Shown in pieces: positions 1 through 6,480 of a stretch of DNA of 19,928 nt. Position numbers and translations under genes: made by a program. How positions within the stretch are numbered: the stretch's first letter is position 1; each line of letters begins with the position of its first letter. The stretch is from assembly GCF_946885855.1 (NCBI RefSeq), contig NZ_CAMPHH010000021.1, positions 1 through 19,928 of the forward strand, given 5' to 3'. The notes under the pieces were generated by a model, which worked only from the letters and a program-made list of their open reading frames with translations, had not been told where the DNA came from and made no database searches. This DNA is from an uncultured Actinotalea sp. Its GTDB lineage: Bacteria; Actinomycetota; Actinomycetes; Actinomycetales; Cellulomonadaceae.

Positions 1-945
<945 letters not shown>

Positions 946-946
946 T

Positions 947-963
947 CGCGGGCGCCGGCCGCG
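947..963. terminator. weak GC hairpin between convergent aroB and the pilin-like gene
   Basis: CGCGG (947-951) can pair with CCGCG (959-963) across a 7-base loop in the 25 bp between two convergent stop codons. There is no T-run, which is common for high-GC actinobacteria. Its placement suggests a bidirectional terminator, but five GC pairs could occur by chance here. Confidence 0.25.
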
Positions 964-970
964 GCACTCG

Positions 971-1627
971 TCAGGCGCAGGGGACCGTCGTCACCTCACC
1001 GGTCTCGGTGAGGAACCAGGCGGCCTCCTCACCGGGCAGGGCCCCGCCGAGGCAGTACGCGTCCGTGCCCGCCGCAAGGACCTCGACACCCACGGGCGCG
1101 TCGAGGTCGACACCCGCGGACGCGAGCTCCGCCACGTCGCCCGCGTAGCGACCGTTCTCCACGAGGAAGGTCTCCTGCGCCACGCGGGCCTCGTGCAGCG
1201 CGGTCCGCGCCGCCCGGTCGAGCGTGTCCCCGCGCTGGGCGACGAACGTCGGGAGGGACACGACCAGGAGGACCAGGGCGCCCACGAGGACTGCGGCGAC
1301 CGCGGCCACCGCGACGACGACGCCCGCGGGGAGGCCGCGGCCCCGACCCACCCTCGTCCCGCTCGTCGCCTGCGGCGTCAGCTCCTGCCAACGGGTCCCG
1401 TCCCACCAGAACCGGCCGTCGGGGGAGAACGACGGGCGGTCGGGCTGCCACGCCGTACCGCCGTGCACGGTGCCGGCCAGGGGGGTGCCGGCCGGGACCG
1501 CGAGCACTGCCACCGGGGGGCCACCGCAGCTGTCCGAGCCCGTGGCCGTGGCTCCGTCCCCGTCGTCGGCCGGCGGGGTCCAGGCCGCGACCGGGCCGCC
1601 CGCGTCCTGTGCCGCGTGCTTGCCCAT
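971..1627 (-). CDS. membrane-anchored protein with WWDG motif and pilin-like extracytoplasmic domain
   Basis: The product has 218 residues and unknown function. In order: an acidic, Gly/Ala-rich N-terminus without a signal peptide; a SFSPDGRFWWDGTRWQ motif at about 66-81, of the short Trp-rich kind common in actinobacterial membrane proteins (like DUF2510); one strong membrane helix at about 101-125; then a helix and small domain at about 135-217. The outer part (AARTALHEARVAQETFLVENGRY, Cys192 and Cys217 near the C-terminus) resembles the soluble part of type IV pilin-like proteins, but the prepilin cleavage motif (G/A-F-x-x-x-E) is absent. The ATG at 1625-1627 is chosen because AAGGAGGAG lies just upstream on the minus strand; longer readings lack a ribosome site. 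It is convergent with aroB and divergent from aroQ. The pilin resemblance is inferred from sequence pattern only. Confidence 0.75.
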   Translation of the reverse strand: MGKHAAQDAGGPVAAWTPPADDGDGATATGSDSCGGPPVAVLAVPAGTPLAGTVHGGTAWQPDRPSFSPDGRFWWDGTRWQELTPQATSGTRVGRGRGLPAGVVVAVAAVAAVLVGALVLLVVSLPTFVAQRGDTLDRAARTALHEARVAQETFLVENGRYAGDVAELASAGVDLDAPVGVEVLAAGTDAYCLGGALPGEEAAWFLTETGEVTTVPCA

Positions 1628-1754
1628 GCCGCCCTCTCCTCCTTGCGCACCGCTCCGGCGAATCGCCCCGGCGGACCGCTCCACCAGGAGCATCGGACGA
1701 CGACACGACACGCATGAGCCCCACCACGGGTGAACCGCCGCGGGTGCTCCGGCC

Positions 1755-1760
1755 TACCCT
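1755..1760 (+). promoter_or_regulatory. -10 box of a probable leaderless aroQ promoter
   Basis: TACCCT ends 7 bases before the aroQ ATG, so transcription would begin at or next to the start codon. No ribosome binding site precedes the ATG, which fits a leaderless mRNA, common in actinobacteria. The possible -35 (TGAACC, 1731-1736, 18-bp spacing) is weak. Confidence 0.55.
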
Positions 1761-1767
1761 TGGCGTC

Positions 1768-2229
1768 ATGACGCGCGTCCTCGTCCTCAACGGCCCGAAC
1801 CTCGGACGGCTCGGCGTGCGCGAGCCGGAGGTGTACGGGTCGGCGACGCTCGCCGACCTCGCCGCGGCGGCCGCGACCTGGGGTTCTGCCCTCGGCCTGG
1901 ACGTCGACGTCCGGCAGACCGACGACGAGGCCGAGATCATCCGGTGGGTCCACGAGGCCGTCGACACCGCCTCGCACGTCGTGCTCAACCCCGCGGCCTT
2001 CACGCACTACTCCTACGCGCTGCGGGACGCCTGTGCCCAGATCACGACGGCCGGTCTCCTCCTCGTCGAGGTGCACCTGTCCAACCCCGTCGCGCGCGAG
2101 GAGTTCCGGCACGTCAGCGTCGTCGGCCCGGTGGCGACCGGGACCGTCGCCGGGTTCGGGTTCGACTCCTACCGGCTCGCCCTCGAGGCGATCGCAGGCC
2201 GGCTCGACAGCAACCGTGACAAGCCATGA
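1768..2229 (+). CDS. aroQ: type II 3-dehydroquinate dehydratase
   Basis: This cytoplasmic dodecameric-family enzyme dehydrates 3-dehydroquinate to 3-dehydroshikimate, the step after AroB. The product is 153 residues, the usual size for type II enzymes. It opens with VLVLNGPNLGRLGVREPEVYG, very like the mycobacterial enzyme. Expected active-site residues are present: Arg18 and Tyr23 in the lid loop, Asn74, His80 (AAFTHYS), Glu101 and His103 (VEVHLSNP), and Arg110. The segment that is often QSNHEG elsewhere reads QTDDEA; mycobacterial enzymes also deviate there. The ATG at 1768 puts the NGPNL motif at the normal distance from the N-terminus and follows a leaderless-type -10 box. An open frame extends upstream to 1609 but that part is non-homologous. 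Confidence 0.95.
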   Translation: MTRVLVLNGPNLGRLGVREPEVYGSATLADLAAAAATWGSALGLDVDVRQTDDEAEIIRWVHEAVDTASHVVLNPAAFTHYSYALRDACAQITTAGLLLVEVHLSNPVAREEFRHVSVVGPVATGTVAGFGFDSYRLALEAIAGRLDSNRDKP

Positions 2230-2232
2230 GGG

Positions 2233-2261
2233 TTGTTCTGCAAACCACAAGCATCTAGGCT
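2233..2261 (+). promoter_or_regulatory. leaderless promoter of the satD pair
   Basis: TTGTTC (2233-2238) and TAGGCT (2256-2261) are 17 bp apart, a near-ideal sigma70-type spacing, and TAGGCT ends 6 bases before the ATG at 2268. The message would therefore begin at the start codon. This is the best-formed promoter in the window. The -35 box begins 4 bases after the aroQ stop. Confidence 0.7.
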
Positions 2262-2264
2262 TGT
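2247..2264. promoter_or_regulatory. inverted repeat over the satD -10 box, candidate operator
   Basis: ACAAGC (2247-2252) and GCTTGT (2259-2264) form a perfect 6-6-6 inverted repeat that covers the -10 box and the presumed transcription start. A third ACAAGC half-site is at 2219-2224, 28 bp upstream, inside the end of aroQ. A protein bound here would block transcription. SatD itself carries a helix-turn-helix, so autoregulation is possible but unproven. Confidence 0.45.
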
Positions 2265-2267
2265 CGC

Positions 2268-2969
2268 ATGTTCGTGCTGACGGTCGACCAGCAGGGGAGT
2301 CGTCGCGTGGGGGATCGCGTCGACGACCTCCTGACGCACCTGGTTCCGTGGCGGGGCGCGCCCGGGGTCGTGCGGCCCTTCGAGCGGACGGTCGGCGACG
2401 AGGTCCAGACCGTCCTCGACGACCCCGCCGCGGCTGTGGACGTCGCCCTGACCCTGCTGCGGCGGGGCGGGTGGTCCGTCGGCATCGGCGCGGGCGCGGT
2501 CGACGGGCCGCTCCCGGCCAGCGCCCGTGCCGGGTCGGGCCCGGCCTTCGTCCTCGCGCGCTCCGCCGTGGAGCGCGCCAAGTCGCGTACCCGGCCCGTG
2601 CCGCTGGCCGTCGACGGCGCCGACGCGACCGCGGCGGCCGACGCCGAGGCGGTCCTCACGCTGCTCGGCGTGCTCACCGGCCGTCGCACCGGCAGCGGCT
2701 GGGAGGTCGTCGACGCGGTCGCGGCCGGCGGTGTGACCCAGGACCGCGTCGCCGAGCGGCTGGGGATCACCCAGCAGGCCGTCAGCCAGCGCCTGCGCAC
2801 GGCCCTCTGGACGGAGGAGCAGGCCGCCCGGCCGGCCGCTGCGAGACTGCTGCGCCGCGCCGAGGGCCTGCCCGCTGACGGCCTGCGCCCGGAGCGCGGT
2901 GGCCGGTACGACGGTCACCCGGAGAGCGGTCACGACCAGCACAGGCGCCACCAGGGGGACGAGAGATGA
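2268..2969 (+). CDS. SatD family protein with C-terminal helix-turn-helix
   Basis: The product is 233 residues and resembles the SatD family, named from a stress/acid-tolerance locus of Streptococcus mutans; the biochemical role is not settled. It opens with MFVLTVDQQGSRR, then PFERTVGDEVQ (37-47) and WSVGIGAGAV (69-78), a layout recalling nucleotide-cyclase-like folds of this family. An HTH follows at about 157-180 (VTQDRVAERLGITQQAVSQRL). The last 30 or so residues are His/Arg/Gly-rich and look like a non-conserved tail. Automatic annotation often calls such proteins MarR-like regulators because of the HTH. The ATG is set by the leaderless promoter and the family-typical N-terminus. The stop overlaps the next start as ATGA, so the two are probably translated together. 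Confidence 0.8.
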   Translation: MFVLTVDQQGSRRVGDRVDDLLTHLVPWRGAPGVVRPFERTVGDEVQTVLDDPAAAVDVALTLLRRGGWSVGIGAGAVDGPLPASARAGSGPAFVLARSAVERAKSRTRPVPLAVDGADATAAADAEAVLTLLGVLTGRRTGSGWEVVDAVAAGGVTQDRVAERLGITQQAVSQRLRTALWTEEQAARPAAARLLRRAEGLPADGLRPERGGRYDGHPESGHDQHRRHQGDER

Positions 2970-3535
2970 CCATGACCGAAGCAGTGTTCGTCGGCCTCCT
3001 CGCGCTGGCGGTGAGCGCGCTCGGCGGCTGGCCGATCACGGCCGCCGTGCTGCGCTGGGCCGCCCGCTCCCGTGACGCGGGCACCGACCCGTCCCCCTCG
3101 CGGCCCGAGGACCTGGCCACCGACGACGCCCCGGCTGCCGCGGCCGCCGCGGACGCCCCGGCCGCCGCCGACGCAGCCAGTACCCCCTCGGGAACCACGT
3201 CCACCGACACCACGTCCACCGACACCGCCTCCGGGCGCGCTGCGTCCGTCGGCGCCTCCTCGGGCGAGGCACCGCCGACGCCCCCCGCCGCACCCGACGG
3301 CAGTCTCCTGCGCGGCGGCACGTGGATCGGCATCCTCGAGCGCATCGCGGTCACCGGCACGCTCGCGCTCGGCTACCCCGAGGGCATCGCGTTCGTCGTC
3401 GCCGTCAAGGGCCTGGGGCGCTACCCGGAGCTGCGCGAGCACCCCGGCCTGTCGGAGCGGTTCGTCATCGGCACCTTCGCGTCCCTCGCCTGGGCGGCCG
3501 CGGTCGGTGCCGCCGCCCGCGCCCTCGTCGTCTGA
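2966..3535 (+). CDS. small membrane protein, SatD partner (SatE/DUF3307-like C-terminal part)
   Basis: The product is 189 residues. There is one N-terminal membrane helix (about 5-33), an Ala/Ser/Thr/Pro/Asp-rich linker (about 38-112), and a conserved C-terminal part with two more hydrophobic segments (about 121-149 and 166-188). The motifs GGTWIGILERIAVTGTL, VAVKGLGRYPELRE and SERFVIGTFASLAWA match the pattern at the C-terminus of DUF3307 membrane proteins, which are often encoded beside satD. The usual N-terminal multi-helix part is missing, so this looks like a reduced version. The ATG at 2966 overlaps the satD stop and has GGGGGACG upstream; ATG 2972 is an alternative. Pairing with SatD suggests a cytoplasmic sensor or regulator working with a membrane partner. 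That is inference. Confidence 0.65.
   Translation: MTMTEAVFVGLLALAVSALGGWPITAAVLRWAARSRDAGTDPSPSRPEDLATDDAPAAAAAADAPAAADAASTPSGTTSTDTTSTDTASGRAASVGASSGEAPPTPPAAPDGSLLRGGTWIGILERIAVTGTLALGYPEGIAFVVAVKGLGRYPELREHPGLSERFVIGTFASLAWAAAVGAAARALVV
3194..3223 (+). repeat. 15-bp perfect tandem repeat (two units) in the linker
   Basis: ACCACGTCCACCGAC occurs twice in direct succession, encoding TTSTD twice in the low-complexity linker of the SatD partner protein. The period is a multiple of three, so copy-number change would alter linker length and keep the frame. Confidence 0.85.
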
Positions 3536-3562
3536 CCGTCGCCCCCGTGCCCCTGCGCGTCA

Positions 3563-3607
3563 TCCGTGCCGGCAACGGCACGGACCCGACGAGACGGCAC
3601 GGGTCCG
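3563..3607 (+). terminator. two overlapping hairpins downstream of the satD pair
   Basis: TCCGTGCC (3563-3570) pairs with GGCACGGA (3577-3584) over a 6-base loop. CGGACCCG (3581-3588) pairs with CGGGTCCG (3600-3607) over an 11-base loop. The two stems share bases 3581-3584, so they cannot both be complete. They start about 28 bp after the stop codon at 3535 and end before the efp -10 box, which fits transcription termination of the satD unit without a T-run. GGCACGG recurs at 3596-3602 and gives a further alternative pairing. Confidence 0.5.
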
Positions 3608-3636
3608 GCGTCGGGCAGAGCGTCCTCGCCGCCCGC

Positions 3637-3642
3637 TAGACT
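3637..3642 (+). promoter_or_regulatory. -10 box of the efp-nusB promoter
   Basis: TAGACT is a good actinobacterial -10 box and is the best candidate in the 225 bp between the satD pair and efp. No convincing -35 is seen about 17 bp upstream. A start near 3649 would leave a leader of about 112 bases, in which GTGCC (3697-3701) can pair with GGCAC (3706-3710). Confidence 0.5.
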
Positions 3643-3760
3643 GACCGCCGCTCCACGCGCCCGGATCGTCCCCTCGGTCTGGTGGCCACCCGGCCGGTGC
3701 CCCACGGCACGGTCCGCCCGGCCCCGCGTGGCTCCCCGGACACCCGACCGAAGGACTCCT

Positions 3761-4324
3761 GTGGCCACGACCAACGACCTCAAGAACGGCACCGTGCTCA
3801 ACCTCGACGGCCAGCTCTGGGCCGTCGTGGAGTTCCAGCACGTCAAGCCGGGCAAGGGCGGCGCGTTCGTCCGCACCAAGCTCAAGAACGTCCTCTCGGG
3901 CAAGGTCGTCGACAAGACGTTCAACGCCGGCACCAAGGTGGAGACGGCGAACGTCGACAAGCGGGACATGCAGTTCCTGTACAAGGACCAGTCCGACTTC
4001 GTCTTCATGGACTCCGCCACGTACGACCAGATCCACGTCGGCGAGGCCGTCGTCGGCGACGCGGCCAGCTACATGCTGGAGAACCAGACGGCGATCGTGG
4101 CGACGCACGAGGGAACCCCGCTGTACGTCGAGCTTCCCGCGTCCGTGGTCCTGGAGATCACCTACACCGAGCCGGGCCTGCAGGGCGACCGCTCCACCGG
4201 CGGCACCAAGCCCGCGACGCTCGAGACCGGCGCGGAGATCCAGGTGCCGCTCTTCCTCGAGGTCGGCACGAAGGTCAAGGTGGACACCCGCGACGGGTCC
4301 TACCTCGGCCGTGTGAACGACTGA
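3761..4324 (+). CDS. efp: translation elongation factor P
   Basis: EF-P binds ribosomes stalled on consecutive prolines and promotes peptide bond formation. The product has 187 residues, the standard length, and shows the full family pattern: N-terminal KOW-like domain ([18 protein letters not shown]), the tip loop [10 protein letters not shown], and two OB-type domains ending [17 protein letters not shown]. Lys32 at the loop tip is the position modified in many bacteria. Residue 34 is Gly, where the described actinobacterial subfamily with an unmodified lysine has Pro (PGKGP). The start is the GTG at 3761, preceded by AAGGA (3751-3755). An open frame back to 3566 exists but is not EF-P sequence. 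nusB follows after 3 bp, so the two are very likely one transcript. Confidence 0.96.
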   Translation: MATTNDLKNGTVLNLDGQLWAVVEFQHVKPGKGGAFVRTKLKNVLSGKVVDKTFNAGTKVETANVDKRDMQFLYKDQSDFVFMDSATYDQIHVGEAVVGDAASYMLENQTAIVATHEGTPLYVELPASVVLEITYTEPGLQGDRSTGGTKPATLETGAEIQVPLFLEVGTKVKVDTRDGSYLGRVND

Positions 4325-4327
4325 CGC

Positions 4328-4744
4328 GTGGCCGCACGCACCAAGGCGCGCAAGCGCGCCGTCGACGTCCTCTTCGAGGCCGACCAGCGGGGCGTCGCGC
4401 CGCTGGACGTGCTGCGGGACCGCATCGCGCAGCCGGGGACCGAGGCGGCGCTGCCGCAGTACTCGGTCGACCTCGTCGAGGGTGTCATCGGCCACGCCGA
4501 GCAGATCGACGAGATCCTCACGACCTACTCGCAGGGCTGGACGATCGCGCGGATGCCCGCGGTGGACCGCGCCGTGCTGCGGATCGGCGTGTTCGAGGTC
4601 CTCTGGAACGACGAGGTGCCCGACGCCGTCGCGGTCGACGAGGCCGTGGAGCTCGCCCGGTCCCTGTCGACGGACGACTCGCCGACGTTCGTCAACGGCC
4701 TGCTGGGTCGCGTCGTCCAGCTCAAGCCCACGCTGCTGGACTGA
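4328..4744 (+). CDS. nusB: transcription antitermination factor NusB
   Basis: NusB binds boxA RNA together with NusE (ribosomal protein S10) in antitermination complexes, mainly for rRNA operons. The product is 138 residues, all-helical in pattern. It has the N-terminal ARTKARKRAVDVLFEADQRG and the highly conserved C-terminal core ARMPAVDRAVLRIGVFEVLW, then VAVDEAVELARSLSTDDSP and FVNGLLGRVV. The start is the GTG at 4328, just after the efp stop, and the KAR-RAVDVLFEAD motif begins right behind it as in other NusB proteins. efp-nusB adjacency is conserved in actinobacteria. The stop codon lies in the left arm of a hairpin shared with the convergent gene. Confidence 0.96.
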   Translation: MAARTKARKRAVDVLFEADQRGVAPLDVLRDRIAQPGTEAALPQYSVDLVEGVIGHAEQIDEILTTYSQGWTIARMPAVDRAVLRIGVFEVLWNDEVPDAVAVDEAVELARSLSTDDSPTFVNGLLGRVVQLKPTLLD

Positions 4745-4775
4745 GGCGCCCGCGGCTCACCGCAGCGCCGCCTCA
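4742..4775. terminator. bidirectional hairpin spanning both stop codons of nusB and the EAL gene
   Basis: Outer stem TGAGGCG (4742-4748) pairs with CGCCTCA (4769-4775). Inner stem GCGG (4752-4755) pairs with CCGC (4760-4763) around the loop CTCA. The nusB stop (4742-4744) lies in the outer stem and the EAL-gene stop (minus, 4757-4759) lies in the loop. The structure would serve as a terminator on both strands between two genes only 12 bp apart. There is no T-run. Confidence 0.6.
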
Positions 4776-6322
4776 CCCTCGCGCGCCGCATGCGCGCCGC
4801 TGCCCATCGGGGGAGCGGCGTGCGCGCGGCGTGGCAGCGTGGCCGAGGGCCGGCCCAGGAGGAAGCCCTGCACCGACGGGACGCCCATGGCCGACAGCGC
4901 GGCGAGCTGCTCGGGCTCCTCGACCCCCTCGGCCACGACCTCGAGCCGGTGGGCCCGGGCGAGCGACACGATCGCCTGCACGACGGCCGCGCCCTCGGAG
5001 GTCTCGACCCGCTGGACGAAGGCGCGGTCCACCTTGAGCACGTGCAGCGGGAGGCTGCCGAGCCGGGCGAGGGAGTTGTAGCCGGTCCCGAAGTCGTCGA
5101 TCGCCACGCGCACGCCCCGCGCGACGAGCCGGCTCAGGGCCCGCTCGACCACCTCGAGGTCCGTCAGGGCGTCGGACTCCGTGATCTCGAGGGTGAGCCG
5201 GTCCCACATCCCGTCACCCCAGGCCTCCTCGACCGCTGCGACGAAGTCGGGCCGCTCGACCTGCGACGGGGCGACGTTGACCGCCACCGGGAGCCCGGAG
5301 CGTTCGGTCACAGCCCGTGCGGCGCGCAGCACCCCGAAGCCGATCCGCGCGACGAGGCCCTCCTCGTCGGCCAGGTCCCACCACTCGGCCGGCTCCAGCA
5401 GCCGTCCGGAGCGCTGCCAGCGCGCGAGGGCCTCCAGGCCGACGACGTCCAGCGTCGTGGTGTCCGTGACCGGCTGGAACACGGCGACGATGTCCCCGTC
5501 CTCGACCGCGCTGACGAGCTCCCGGCGCATCCGCTCCCGGCGGTCGACCTGCGCCCGCAGCGGCGGGGAGAAGAACGTCGGGACGAGCTCGCCGGGCCAC
5601 CGCTCCTCCCGGGCCTGCGCGAGCGCGAGCTCGGCGTCGGCGAGGACCTGCGCGGCGTCCGTGGGCTGACCGGGCGTCCAGACGGACGCACCGACCCAGA
5701 ACCGCACCTCCTCCCCGTGCGGCCCGATCACCGGGGTGCCGAGCGCGCGGGCCAGGACGAGGAGGTCGGCGTCCGTCACCGGCTCCTCGAGGACGAGCGT
5801 GAACTGGTCGCCCCCCGAGCGGGCGGCGTGGACGCCCGGACCGGCGAGGGCCACCACGTGATCCGCGGCGAAGCGCAGCAGCCGGTCGCCGCCGTCCCGT
5901 CCGTGACGACGGTTGACCTCGTGCACCCGGTGCACGTCGCACACGACGACGGCGAGCCGGCCCAGTGACGCTCGGGCCCGGGCGTGCGCCGCGTCGAGGT
6001 GCCGCTCGAGCGCGGCGCGGCCCGGCAGCCCGGTGAGGGCGTCCCACTCGGCCGACGACGGCGCGAGGTCTAGAACCTCGTCCGCGGCACCGTCCTGTCG
6101 GTACAGGTGCCGCTCGCGCAGCAGCAGGACGACGGCGGCGAGCGGCAGGAGCACCGCCAGCACGACCGCGGCGAGCCCCAGCACGACGGCCTCGCCCGAG
6201 AGCACCAGCGCGGCGTCGTCGGCGACCGTCCCGCGCGGCGCGGCGGCACCCGCGAGGGCGAGCGCCACGGCCGGCGCCGCGAGAGGGGTCACGTCGGCCA
6301 GTATCGGGGCAAACACGGACAC
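4757..6322 (-). CDS. membrane EAL-domain cyclic-di-GMP phosphodiesterase with degenerate GGDEF domain
   Basis: The predicted activity is hydrolysis of cyclic di-GMP at the membrane. Counted from GTG 6320-6322 the product has 521 residues. A hydrophobic N-terminus (about 12-29) and a strong helix (about 40-68) come first, then a GGDEF-like domain (about 92-235) and an EAL domain (about 265-500). The GGDEF site reads SGGDQF (169-174; bases 5801-5815) and the usual DxDxFKxxND stretch reads DVHRVHEVN, so cyclase activity is probably lost. The EAL domain keeps LEALARW (296-302), Asn349, EITES (379-383), DDFGTGYNSL (409-418), Lys430, AEGVE (464-468) and Gln485, so it should be active. The start is uncertain: GTG 6314-6316 and 6290-6292 are alternatives, and the purine-rich AGGGGG lies 15 bases upstream of 6322. 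putA is upstream on the same strand. Confidence 0.85.
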   Translation of the reverse strand: MSVFAPILADVTPLAAPAVALALAGAAAPRGTVADDAALVLSGEAVVLGLAAVVLAVLLPLAAVVLLLRERHLYRQDGAADEVLDLAPSSAEWDALTGLPGRAALERHLDAAHARARASLGRLAVVVCDVHRVHEVNRRHGRDGGDRLLRFAADHVVALAGPGVHAARSGGDQFTLVLEEPVTDADLLVLARALGTPVIGPHGEEVRFWVGASVWTPGQPTDAAQVLADAELALAQAREERWPGELVPTFFSPPLRAQVDRRERMRRELVSAVEDGDIVAVFQPVTDTTTLDVVGLEALARWQRSGRLLEPAEWWDLADEEGLVARIGFGVLRAARAVTERSGLPVAVNVAPSQVERPDFVAAVEEAWGDGMWDRLTLEITESDALTDLEVVERALSRLVARGVRVAIDDFGTGYNSLARLGSLPLHVLKVDRAFVQRVETSEGAAVVQAIVSLARAHRLEVVAEGVEEPEQLAALSAMGVPSVQGFLLGRPSATLPRRAHAAPPMGSGAHAAREGEAALR

Positions 6323-6365
6323 GACCGGGACGTCGATCCCCCTCGCGTCCGGCGTGTCGCACGCG

Positions 6366-6384
6366 GCGCACCCGTTCGGTGCGC
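6366..6384. promoter_or_regulatory. hairpin/inverted repeat between putA and the EAL gene
   Basis: GCGCACC (6366-6372) and GGTGCGC (6378-6384) form a perfect 7-bp stem with a 5-base loop. On the minus strand it lies about 100 bases after the putA stop and about 45 bases before the EAL-gene start. It could be a late putA terminator or an operator. No clear -10 box was found in this 158-bp gap. Confidence 0.35.
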
Positions 6385-6480
6385 GGCTAGGCCCTCGGTC
6401 CCGGGTCCGTACCAGGTCGCGCGTGAGGACCGCCGCCCGGTCGCCCCGAGAGGTCGTCGTGCGCGGCCGTGACCGTCCGT

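Noticed and set aside
1609..1767. In-frame extension of aroQ upstream to 1609
   Set aside because: It would overlap the ribosome site and start of the antisense gene, and type II dehydroquinases begin directly before the NGPNL motif.
1861..1960. AroQ reading QTDDEA where many enzymes have QSNHEG
   Set aside because: Mycobacterial enzymes also deviate here (as I recall QSDSEA), and the catalytic residues are all present.
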